DNA from: Saccharomonospora saliphila YIM 90502
GTDB lineage: Bacteria > Actinomycetota > Actinomycetes > Mycobacteriales > Pseudonocardiaceae
Direction of reading: 5' to 3'
DNA: 33,131 nucleotides
Assembly: GCF_000383795.1 (NCBI RefSeq)
Contig: NZ_KB912705.1
Location: 88,185 to 121,315 of the forward strand
The position numbers and the translations under genes were made by a program. Of this stretch, positions 23,253-30,213 are shown piece after piece. Under the pieces are notes generated by a model, which saw only the letters and a program-made list of their open reading frames with translations, searched no databases and was not told the origin of the DNA. Numbering within the stretch: position 1 is the first letter of the stretch; the number at the start of each line of letters is the position of its first letter.

Positions 23253-25298
23253 GTGTCTGCCGAAACCCACCAGGCCGTCGCCGAGCTGCTCGCACGGTCC
23301 CACCAGCTCGGCTCCGACCGGCGCAACACCAACTACGCGGGCGGCAACGCCTCGGCCAAGGGCGTCGACACCGACCCGGCCACCGGCACCGACGTCGAGC
23401 TGATGTGGGTCAAGGGGTCCGGCGGCGACCTCGCCACGCTGACCGAGGCGGGGCTGGCCGTGCTGCGGCTCGACCGGATGCGCGCGCTCGTCGACGTCTA
23501 CCCCGGCGAGGCGCGTGAGGACGAGATGGTCGCCGCGTTCGACTACTGCCTGCACGGCAAGGGCGGCGCCGCGCCGAGCATCGACACGGCCATGCACGGC
23601 CTCGTCGACGCGCCGCACGTGGACCACCTGCACCCGGACTCGGGCATCGCGCTCGCCACGGCCGTCGACGGCGAGGAACTGACCCGCCGGGTGTTCGGCG
23701 ACACCGTGGTGTGGGTGCCGTGGCGACGACCCGGGTTCCAGCTCGGCCTCGACATCGCCGAGATCAAGGAGCGCAACCCGCAGGCCATCGGGTGTGTGCT
23801 CGGCGGGCACGGGATCACGGCGTGGGGCGCCTCCAGCGAGGAGTGCCGCCGCAACTCGCTGCACATCATCCGCACGGCCGAGTCCTACCTCGCCGAGCAC
23901 GGTGACCCGGAGCCGTTCGGCCCGGTGCTGCCCGGCTACGAGCCGCTGCCCGCCGAGGCGCGCCGCGAGCGCGCCGCCGCGCTGTTTCCCGTGCTGCGGG
24001 GACTGGCCTCGACCGACTCGCCGCAGCTCGGGCACTTCACCGACAGCGACGAGGTGCTGGAGTTCCTCTCCCGCGCCAAGCACCCGGACCTCGCCGCGCT
24101 GGGCACCTCGTGCCCCGACCACTTCCTGCGCACCAAGGTGGCGCCGCTGGTGGTCGACCTTCCCGCGACGGAACCCGTCGAGCGGGTGATCGAACGCGTC
24201 AGGGAGCTGCACGCCGCCTACCGTTCCGACTACGCCGCCTACTACCAGCGCCACGCCACGTCCGACTCGCCGCCGATGCGCGGCGCCGACCCGGCGATCG
24301 TGCTCGTGCCCGGCGTCGGCATGTTCAGCTTCGGCCGGGACAAGCAGACCGCCCGCGTGGCGGGCGAGTTCTACGTCAACGCCATCAACGTGATGCGCGG
24401 CGCCGAGTCGGTGTCGACCTACTCCCCGATCCCGGAGTCGGAGAAGTTCCGGATCGAGTACTGGGAGCTGGAGGAGGCCAAGCTGCGGCGGATGCCGAAG
24501 CCGAAGCCGCTGGCCACCCGCGTGGCCCTCGTGACCGGGGGCGGTTCGGGCATCGGCAGGGCCACGGCGCTGCGCCTGGCCTCCGAGGGCGCGTGTGTGG
24601 CCGTGGCCGACCGGGACCTCGACGCGGCCACGGCGGTCGCCGGGGAGATCGGCGGCACCGACCGGGCGGTGGCCGTGGAAGTCGACGTCACCGACCCGGA
24701 CGCGGTGGCCCGGTCGGTGTCCGAGACGGTGCTGGCCTTCGGCGGGGTCGACCTCGTGGTGAACAACGCGGGCCTGTCGGTGTCGAAGCCGCTGCTGGAG
24801 ACCTCGGCCGACGACTGGGACCTCCAGCACGACGTCATGGCCCGGGGCTCGTTCCTCGTCGCACGCGAGGCGGCGCGGGTGATGGTCGAGCAGGGACTGG
24901 GCGGCGACCTCGTCTACATCGTCAGCAAGAACGGTGTCTTCGCGGGCCCGAACAACATCGCCTACGGCGCGACCAAGGCCGACCAGGCCCACCAGGTGCG
25001 GCTGCTGGCCGCCGAGCTGGGGGAGCACGGCATCCGCGTCAACGGCGTGAACCCGGACGGGGTGGTGCGTGGCTCGGGCATCTTCGCCTCGGGCTGGGGC
25101 GCGCAGCGCGCGGCCGTGTACGGGGTTCCGGAGGAGGAGCTGGGTGCCTTCTACGCGAAGCGGACCCTGCTGGGGCGTGAGGTGCTGCCGGACCACGTCG
25201 CGAACGCGGTGTTCGTGCTCACCGGGGGCGACTTGTCGCACACCACCGGCCTGCACATCCCGGTGGACGCCGGCGTCGCGGCGGCCTTCCTCCGATGA
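23253..25298 (+). CDS. Bifunctional rhamnulose-1-phosphate aldolase / lactaldehyde dehydrogenase
   Basis: A 681-aa fusion (RhaEW/RhaD type). Residues about 1-410 form a class II aldolase: NTNYAGGNASAKG near the N-terminus and the zinc-binding HVDHLHPDSG near residue 123. They split L-rhamnulose-1-phosphate to DHAP and L-lactaldehyde. Residues about 425-681 form an SDR: VALVTGGGSGIGRATAL, NNAGLS, the catalytic VYIVSKNG and YGATK near 571. They oxidise L-lactaldehyde to L-lactate. GTG 23253 is preferred because AAAGGA lies 7 bases upstream; TTG 23235 is in frame but overlaps the previous stop. The L-lactate product fits the LutABC genes downstream. Confidence 0.92.
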   Translation: MSAETHQAVAELLARSHQLGSDRRNTNYAGGNASAKGVDTDPATGTDVELMWVKGSGGDLATLTEAGLAVLRLDRMRALVDVYPGEAREDEMVAAFDYCLHGKGGAAPSIDTAMHGLVDAPHVDHLHPDSGIALATAVDGEELTRRVFGDTVVWVPWRRPGFQLGLDIAEIKERNPQAIGCVLGGHGITAWGASSEECRRNSLHIIRTAESYLAEHGDPEPFGPVLPGYEPLPAEARRERAAALFPVLRGLASTDSPQLGHFTDSDEVLEFLSRAKHPDLAALGTSCPDHFLRTKVAPLVVDLPATEPVERVIERVRELHAAYRSDYAAYYQRHATSDSPPMRGADPAIVLVPGVGMFSFGRDKQTARVAGEFYVNAINVMRGAESVSTYSPIPESEKFRIEYWELEEAKLRRMPKPKPLATRVALVTGGGSGIGRATALRLASEGACVAVADRDLDAATAVAGEIGGTDRAVAVEVDVTDPDAVARSVSETVLAFGGVDLVVNNAGLSVSKPLLETSADDWDLQHDVMARGSFLVAREAARVMVEQGLGGDLVYIVSKNGVFAGPNNIAYGATKADQAHQVRLLAAELGEHGIRVNGVNPDGVVRGSGIFASGWGAQRAAVYGVPEEELGAFYAKRTLLGREVLPDHVANAVFVLTGGDLSHTTGLHIPVDAGVAAAFLR

Positions 25299-25344
25299 AC
25301 CCCACCCCCGTCGAGCGTGCTGCCGCTCCCGCGACCCCGTCATG

Positions 25345-25399
25345 TGTCGGCAAGGCCTCCTTCACTGCATCAGACGCAGTAAAGGAGGCCTTGCCGACA
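25345..25399. repeat. Palindromic hairpin repeat, copy 1
   Basis: An 18-bp perfect stem (25345-25362 with 25382-25399) is extended inward by ACTGC/GCAGT around a 7-base loop. A closely related hairpin occurs at 30008-30074, sharing the arms GGCAAGGCC.CCTT / AAGGAGGCCTTGCC and the GCAGT inner stem. It lies between the aldolase and kinase genes and may terminate or attenuate transcription. It looks like a member of a dispersed palindromic repeat family. Confidence 0.7.
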
Positions 25400-25452
25400 T
25401 GCCAACAGCGCTCGGGAGGCTCGGGGGCGAGTGAGCGAGGGGAGGTGTGAGG

Positions 25453-26883
25453 ATGGAACCCGCGTTCGTCGCGGTCGACCTCGGCGCCACCAGCGGGCGG
25501 GTCATGCTCGGACACGTGCGGGACGGGTCGGTGACGCTGCGGCAGGTGCGGCGGTTCGCCACCGGGCCCCGGGATCGCCCGGACGGCGGCCTGCGCTGGG
25601 ACGTCGGTGAAATGCACGCCGAGATCCTGACCGGGCTGTGCGAAGCGGCTCCCGAGCGGCCGGTGTCCATCGGGATCGACTCCTGGGCCGTGGACTACGG
25701 GCTGATCGGCCCGGACGGGGAACTCGACGGCGACGTCCGGTGTCACCGTGATCCCCGCACGGACGGCATGGCTGAGCGGCTGGCCGAGCTCGTGGACGAC
25801 GAGACGCTCTACCGGATCACCGGGTTGCAGTACCTGCCGTTCAACACGATCTACCAGCTTCTCGCCGAGCCACCGGAACGACTTGTCGACAAGACGATGT
25901 TGCTCCTTCCGGATCTGCTGGCCTACCAGCTCACGGGCGCGATCGGTGCCGAGGTCACCAACGCCTCCACCACCGCACTGCTCGATGCCACCACCCGCCG
26001 GTGGTCGACGGAGCTGGTCGGCAGGGTCGGGCTCCCCCCGGGGCTGCTGCCCGCGCTGCGGTACCCCGGCGATCCGATCGGCACGACCGAGAACGGCACT
26101 CCGGTGGTCGCCGTGGCCTCCCACGACACGGCCTCGGCGGTCGCGGCGGTGCCCGCGGCGAGGCCGGGCATCGGCTACGTCTCGTGCGGTACCTGGTCGC
26201 TCGCGGGCCTGCGCCTGTCCGCACCCGTACTCACCGAACGGGCGCGGGCGGCGAACTTCACCAACGAGGCCGGCCTCGACGGCACGGTCCGCTTCCTGCG
26301 TAACACCATGGGCCTGTGGCTGCTCAGCGAGTCCTTGCGGGCCTGGCGGGAGGCCGGACTCGACATTACGCTCAATCGAGTGCTGTCAGAGGCGATGCGG
26401 GAACCGGCGTTCGGTGCTGTAGTGGACGCGAACGACCCGACGTTCCTGCCGCCGGGTGACATGCCTGCGCGGATCGGACGTTACTGCCGCGACACCGGGC
26501 AACCGGTGCCGGACACGCCGCCCGCCGTGGTGCGCACGATCTTGGAGTCGCTGGCCATCGCCCACGCGGCCTCCCTGCACACCGCCGCGTCGCTGGCGGA
26601 CGAGCCCTTGACCACGGTGCACGTGGTCGGCGGCGGGTCGCTCAACGAGCCGCTGTGCCGGTTCACCGCCGACGCGTGCGGGTTGCCGGTCGTGGCGGGG
26701 CCCGTGGAGGCGAGCGCGCTCGGCAACGTCCTGGTGCAGGCCAGAGCGGCCGGGGTGCTCGGCGACGCCGACTTCGCCTCGGCCGCCGCCCCGCACGCCC
26801 GCTACGAGCCCACCGACGACCGGGCGGGGTGGCGCGAGGCGGCCCGCCGCGTCGGACTCGCACTCGCCGAGGAGGCCCCGTGA
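25453..26883 (+). CDS. rhaB: Rhamnulokinase
   Basis: A 476-aa FGGY-family sugar kinase. The N-terminal phosphate loop is VAVDLGATSGRVMLG. The sugar-binding region is IGIDSWAVDYGLIG and LYRITGLQYLPFNTIYQL. The later motifs ASHDTASAVAAVP, YVSCGTWSLAGL, NFTNEAG and VVGGGSLNEPLCRFTADA are all in place. It phosphorylates L-rhamnulose at O1 using ATP. ATG 25453 has a strong GGGGAGG site 7 bases upstream; GTG 25447 is in frame but overlaps that site. The stop overlaps the lutA start (GTGA). Confidence 0.93.
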   Translation: MEPAFVAVDLGATSGRVMLGHVRDGSVTLRQVRRFATGPRDRPDGGLRWDVGEMHAEILTGLCEAAPERPVSIGIDSWAVDYGLIGPDGELDGDVRCHRDPRTDGMAERLAELVDDETLYRITGLQYLPFNTIYQLLAEPPERLVDKTMLLLPDLLAYQLTGAIGAEVTNASTTALLDATTRRWSTELVGRVGLPPGLLPALRYPGDPIGTTENGTPVVAVASHDTASAVAAVPAARPGIGYVSCGTWSLAGLRLSAPVLTERARAANFTNEAGLDGTVRFLRNTMGLWLLSESLRAWREAGLDITLNRVLSEAMREPAFGAVVDANDPTFLPPGDMPARIGRYCRDTGQPVPDTPPAVVRTILESLAIAHAASLHTAASLADEPLTTVHVVGGGSLNEPLCRFTADACGLPVVAGPVEASALGNVLVQARAAGVLGDADFASAAAPHARYEPTDDRAGWREAARRVGLALAEEAP

Positions 26884-26999
26884 GCGACGATCGTTGGGGC
26901 GTTCGCGGGGCCGACCGGGTGCGGGTGTCCCGCACGGACGCTGGAGGCCCCGTGAGCGACGATCGTTGGGGCGTTCGCGGGGCCGACCGGGTGCGGGTG
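26871..26999 (+). repeat. 57-bp direct repeat over the lutA start
   Basis: Positions 26871-26927 and 26943-26999 are identical, with a period of 72 bases (24 codons). Each copy carries GGAGG followed by a GTG start and the first 16 codons, so lutA has two equivalent start sites in one frame (26880 and 26952). Confidence 0.95.
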
Positions 27000-27713
27000 G
27001 CGCTGTTCGCCACGTGCCTGACCGACACGCTCTACCCGGACACGGCCAAGGCCGTCGTGCACCTGCTCGAACGCCTCGGCTGCGAGGTCGACTTCCCGCT
27101 CGACCAGACCTGTTGCGGGCAGATGCACTACAACACCGGCTACCGGGACGATGCCGAGCCGCTGGTCCGCCGGTACTCCGAAATCTTCTCCGGTTACGAC
27201 TACGTCGTGGCGCCGTCCGGGTCGTGTGCGGGCATGGTCCGCGAGATTCACCCGACCGTGACCGGCACGAGCCCGGCCGTGCGGCGCACCTACGAGCTGA
27301 GCGAGTTCCTGGTGGACGTGCTCGGGGTGACCGACGTCGGCGCGTACTTCCCGCACCGGGTCACCTACCACCCGACGTGCCATTCGCTGCGGATGCTCGG
27401 GGTGGGCGACCGGCCGTTGCGGCTGCTGCGGGCCGTGCGCGGGCTCGACCTCGTCGAGCTCCCGCAGGCGGAACAGTGCTGCGGGTTCGGCGGCACGTTC
27501 GCGCTGAAGAACGCCGAGACGTCCACGGCGATGCTGGCCGACAAGATGCGCCGTGTGCAGGACACCGGCGCCGAGGTGGTCACCGCGGGCGACAACTCGT
27601 GCCTGATGCACCTCTCCGGTGGCCTGACGCGCCTGCGCACCGGGGTGCGCACCGTGCACCTGGCCGAGATCCTGGCGAGTACGGAGGAGCAACCGTGGGC
27701 CGCAACCCCGTGA
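26880..27713 (+). CDS. lutA: L-lactate oxidation subunit LutA, (Fe-S)-binding
   Basis: A 277-aa protein of the CCG-domain family. It has two cysteine-rich motifs, DQTCCGQMHYNTGY and AEQCCGFGGTFALKN, with accessory Cys in PSGSCAG and HPTCHS. Together with LutB and LutC it oxidises L-lactate to pyruvate in the cytoplasm. GTG 26880 overlaps the rhaB stop by 4 bp. A 72-base in-frame duplication adds 24 residues (SDDRWGVRGADRVRV twice) ahead of the conserved VALFATCLTD; translation from GTG 26952 would give the normal-length protein. Its place after rhaB shows that it handles the lactate produced from rhamnose. Confidence 0.9.
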   Translation: MSDDRWGVRGADRVRVSRTDAGGPVSDDRWGVRGADRVRVALFATCLTDTLYPDTAKAVVHLLERLGCEVDFPLDQTCCGQMHYNTGYRDDAEPLVRRYSEIFSGYDYVVAPSGSCAGMVREIHPTVTGTSPAVRRTYELSEFLVDVLGVTDVGAYFPHRVTYHPTCHSLRMLGVGDRPLRLLRAVRGLDLVELPQAEQCCGFGGTFALKNAETSTAMLADKMRRVQDTGAEVVTAGDNSCLMHLSGGLTRLRTGVRTVHLAEILASTEEQPWAATP

Positions 27714-29122
27714 CGTGGCTGGGCACCCCGGCCTTCCCCGACGCGGCGCGTACGGCGCTGGCGGACACCCAGCTACGCGGCAACCTGCGCAAGGCCACCA
27801 CGACCATCCGCGGCAAGCGTGCGGACGCGGTGGGGGAGCTGGACGATTGGGAGCCACTGCGCCGTGCCGGTGAGGCGATCAAGGACGATGTGCTCGCCCA
27901 CCTGGACACCTACCTGGTGCGGTTGGAGGAGGCCGTCACCGCGCGCGGAGGGGTCGTGCACTGGGCGCGGGACGCCGAGGAGGCCAACCGGATCGTGCTC
28001 GACCTCGCACTGGCGAAGCAGGCCGACGAGGTGGTCAAGGTCAAGTCGATGGCCACCGCCGAGATCGGGCTCAACGAGCACCTCGAAGCCGGGGGCGTCC
28101 GCGCGATCGAGACCGACCTCGCGGAGCTGATCGTGCAGCTCGGCCACGACCGCCCCTCGCACATCCTCGTGCCCGCCATCCACCGCAACCGCGCCGAGAT
28201 CCGGGAGCTCTTCCGCAGGGAGATGCCCGACCCGCCAGACTCCGACGACCCGTCCGAGCTGGCCGAGGCCGCCCGCCGGTACCTGCGGCGGAAGTTCCTT
28301 TCGGCCAAGGTCGCGGTCTCGGGGGCCAACTTCGCCGTGGCCGACACCGGCTCGATCGCCGTGGTCGAGTCGGAGGGCAACGGCCGGATGTGCCTGACCC
28401 TGCCGGAGACGCTGATCACCGTGATGGGCATCGAGAAGCTGGTGCCCACTTGGCGGGACCTCGAGGTGTTCTTCCAGCTCCTGCCGCGGTCGTCGACGGC
28501 GGAGCGGATGAACCCGTACACCTCGGTGTGGTCGAGGGTCACCCCCGGCGACGGGCCGAGCGAGTTCCACCTGGTGCTGCTGGACAACGGGCGCACCCAC
28601 ACGCTGGCCGACGAGGTGGGCAGGCAGGCGCTGCGCTGCATCCGGTGCTCGGCGTGCCTGAACGTCTGCCCGGTGTACGAACGCACCGGCGGGCAGGCGT
28701 ACGGGTCGGTGTATCCCGGGCCTATCGGCGCCATTCTCGCCCCGCAGCTGGGCGGCGACCTCACCGACGAGCAGGCCGCGTCGCTGCCGTACGCGTCGTC
28801 GCTGTGCGGGGCGTGCTACGAGGTGTGCCCGGTGCGCATCAACATTCCGGAGGTGCTCACGCACCTGCGGGGTGAGGCGGTGCGCGCCAAGGGCAGGCGC
28901 ACGCCCGAAGCGGTGGCGATGTCGGGCGCGTCCTGGGTGTTCCGGGACCGCCGCCGGTACGAGGCCGCACAGAAGGCCGGGTCGCTCACCCGGCTCCTCG
29001 CGGGCCGCGACGGGCGGATCACGAGCCTGCCCTGGCCCGGGTCGAAGTGGACGTCCACTCGCGACTTCCCCGCTGTGCCGAAGGAGTCGTTCCGCGCGTG
29101 GTGGAGGAACAACCGTGGCTGA
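27695..29122 (+). CDS. lutB: L-lactate oxidation subunit LutB, iron-sulfur protein
   Basis: A 475-aa protein. The N-terminal two-thirds is a LUD domain (VVKVKSMATAEIGLNEHLEA, KVAVSGANFAVADTGSIAVV). It is followed by two [4Fe-4S] motifs near residues 310-380: CIRCSACLNVCPVYE and CGACYEVCPVRINIPEV. The C-terminal tail is the usual LutB extension (RKSFRAWW-like KESFRAWWRNN). GTG 27695 overlaps lutA by 19 bases and has a GGAGG site. Confidence 0.93.
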   Translation: MGRNPVTWLGTPAFPDAARTALADTQLRGNLRKATTTIRGKRADAVGELDDWEPLRRAGEAIKDDVLAHLDTYLVRLEEAVTARGGVVHWARDAEEANRIVLDLALAKQADEVVKVKSMATAEIGLNEHLEAGGVRAIETDLAELIVQLGHDRPSHILVPAIHRNRAEIRELFRREMPDPPDSDDPSELAEAARRYLRRKFLSAKVAVSGANFAVADTGSIAVVESEGNGRMCLTLPETLITVMGIEKLVPTWRDLEVFFQLLPRSSTAERMNPYTSVWSRVTPGDGPSEFHLVLLDNGRTHTLADEVGRQALRCIRCSACLNVCPVYERTGGQAYGSVYPGPIGAILAPQLGGDLTDEQAASLPYASSLCGACYEVCPVRINIPEVLTHLRGEAVRAKGRRTPEAVAMSGASWVFRDRRRYEAAQKAGSLTRLLAGRDGRITSLPWPGSKWTSTRDFPAVPKESFRAWWRNNRG

Positions 29123-29741
29123 CGCACGCGAGGAGATCCTGGGCCGTATCCGTGCCGCCGTGCGCGGCGCGGAGCCGGTATCCGTGCCGCGCGACTACGA
29201 GCGGAACCGCACCACCGCCGATCCCGCCGGACTGTTCGCACAGCGGGTGGCCGATTACAAGGCCGTCGTTCACCGCATCGGCGCGGGGGAGGTGGCCGAG
29301 CGGATCGCTCGGTGCCTGGCCGGGCGCGGGGTGTCGACGATGGCGGTGCCCGCCGACGCCGACCCGGCGTGGCGGGTGGACGGTGTGCACTGGGTGTCCG
29401 ACGACCCGCCCGACGCGGCGTTGTCGTTGTCCGAACTGGACCGGGTGGACGGAGTGCTGACGGGATGCGCGGTGGCGATCGCCGAGACGGGCACGATCGT
29501 GCTCGACGCGGGCGCGAGGCAGGGACGGCGGATGCTCACGCTGGTGCCGGACTACCACCTGTGCGTGGTCCCGGCGGGGCGCGTCGCGGTCGGTGTGCCG
29601 GAGGCGCTGGCACGGGTGGACGCGGTGCGCCCGCTCACCTTCATCAGTGGCCCGTCGGCGACCAGCGACATCGAACTCGATCGCGTGGAGGGGGTCCACG
29701 GTCCACGAACCCTGGAGGTACTGGTGGTGGACGACTCGTGA
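29115..29741 (+). CDS. lutC: L-lactate oxidation subunit LutC
   Basis: A 208-aa LUD-domain (DUF162) protein. The conserved part is LTGCAVAIAETGTIVLDAGA, LVPDYHLCVVPAGRVA and the C-terminal FISGPSATSDIELDRVEGVH, then GPRTLEVLVV. It is the third member of the LutABC complex. GTG 29115 overlaps lutB by 8 bases, and the stop overlaps the next start by 3 bases (GTGA). Confidence 0.93.
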   Translation: MADAREEILGRIRAAVRGAEPVSVPRDYERNRTTADPAGLFAQRVADYKAVVHRIGAGEVAERIARCLAGRGVSTMAVPADADPAWRVDGVHWVSDDPPDAALSLSELDRVDGVLTGCAVAIAETGTIVLDAGARQGRRMLTLVPDYHLCVVPAGRVAVGVPEALARVDAVRPLTFISGPSATSDIELDRVEGVHGPRTLEVLVVDDS

Positions 29742-29947
29742 CCAACATCCAGCGACCGGTGCTCGCGCAGCAGGACGTCGAGCTGCTGCGCCTGCTCGCG
29801 ACCGGACTGCCGCTCGAATCCGTGGCGCGTCGCCTCGACATGTCGGAACGCACCGTGCGCAGGCGCATCCGGCACGTCTGCGACGAGATCGGCGTGTCGA
29901 CCCGCATCGAAGCGGTGGTCTGGGCCGTCCGCACGGGGCTTCTGTAA
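29738..29947 (+). CDS. Small stand-alone LuxR-type helix-turn-helix protein
   Basis: A 69-aa protein that is almost entirely a LuxR/GerE-like HTH: QDVELLRLLATGLPLESVAR, then RLDMSERTVRRRIRHVCDE, ending in TRIEAVVWAVRTGLL. There is no sensor or receiver domain. GTG 29738 overlaps the lutC stop (GTGA), so it is translated with the operon. It could be an accessory regulator of the lut or rha genes, or a truncated regulator. The stop codon lies within a 13-base tandem repeat that contains AGCGCT. Confidence 0.8.
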   Translation: MTNIQRPVLAQQDVELLRLLATGLPLESVARRLDMSERTVRRRIRHVCDEIGVSTRIEAVVWAVRTGLL

Positions 29948-29969
29948 GCGCTGTCTGTAAGCGCTCTCA
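29943..29969. promoter_or_regulatory. Tandem AGCGCT operator-like sites
   Basis: TGTAAGCGCT occurs twice, 13 bases apart (29943 and 29956). The second reads TGTAAGCGCTCTCA, an imperfect palindrome centred on AGCGCT, as in several LacI-type operators. It overlaps the end of the small HTH gene. The binding protein is unknown. Confidence 0.35.
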
Positions 29970-30007
29970 CCGACCCGCCGTGCCCCTCCCCGGCTCCCGT
30001 TGTCCTA

Positions 30008-30074
30008 TTGGCGTGCCGGCAAGGCCCCCTTACCTGCGTTCAACGCAGTGAAGGAGGCCTTGCCGGCACGCCAA
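30008..30074. repeat. Palindromic hairpin repeat, copy 2
   Basis: A 24-bp stem with one mismatch (30008-30031 with 30051-30074) has an inner CTGCG/CGCAG stem. The core matches the hairpin at 25345-25399. It follows the rhamnose operon and probably also serves as its terminator. The rest of 29948-30213 holds the AGCGCT sites and the rhamnosidase promoter and operator. Confidence 0.7.
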
Positions 30075-30117
30075 CAACGGCATGGGCGAGGGTGGGTGGC
30101 CGGTTTCGGTAATGGGG

Positions 30118-30146
30118 TTGGGTGGGGGTGGCGGGCGGATTAGGGT
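30118..30146 (+). promoter_or_regulatory. Promoter of the rhamnosidase gene
   Basis: A -35 box TTGGGT (30118-30123) and a -10 box TAGGGT (30141-30146) are 17 bases apart. The predicted start near 30153 lies inside the LacI-type operator at 30151-30162. Confidence 0.5.
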
Positions 30147-30150
30147 CCTT

Positions 30151-30162
30151 TGAAACGTTTTA
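30151..30162. promoter_or_regulatory. LacI-type operator of the rhamnosidase gene
   Basis: TGAAACGTTTTA matches the perfect rhamnose operon operator TGAAACGTTTCA in 11 of 12 bases. It overlaps the predicted transcription start, 52 bases before the rhamnosidase ATG. This places the secreted enzyme in the same regulon. Confidence 0.75.
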
Positions 30163-30213
30163 TCGACGGACGTTCCGTGGGGCCACTCCACGTCGACTCG
30201 CTTGGGAGCAACG

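Noticed and set aside
26880..29741. Glycolate oxidase (GlcDEF) genes instead of LutABC
   Set aside because: The three-gene order CCG-domain protein, LUD + 2x[4Fe-4S] protein, LUD protein is that of LutABC; no FAD-binding GlcD subunit is present.
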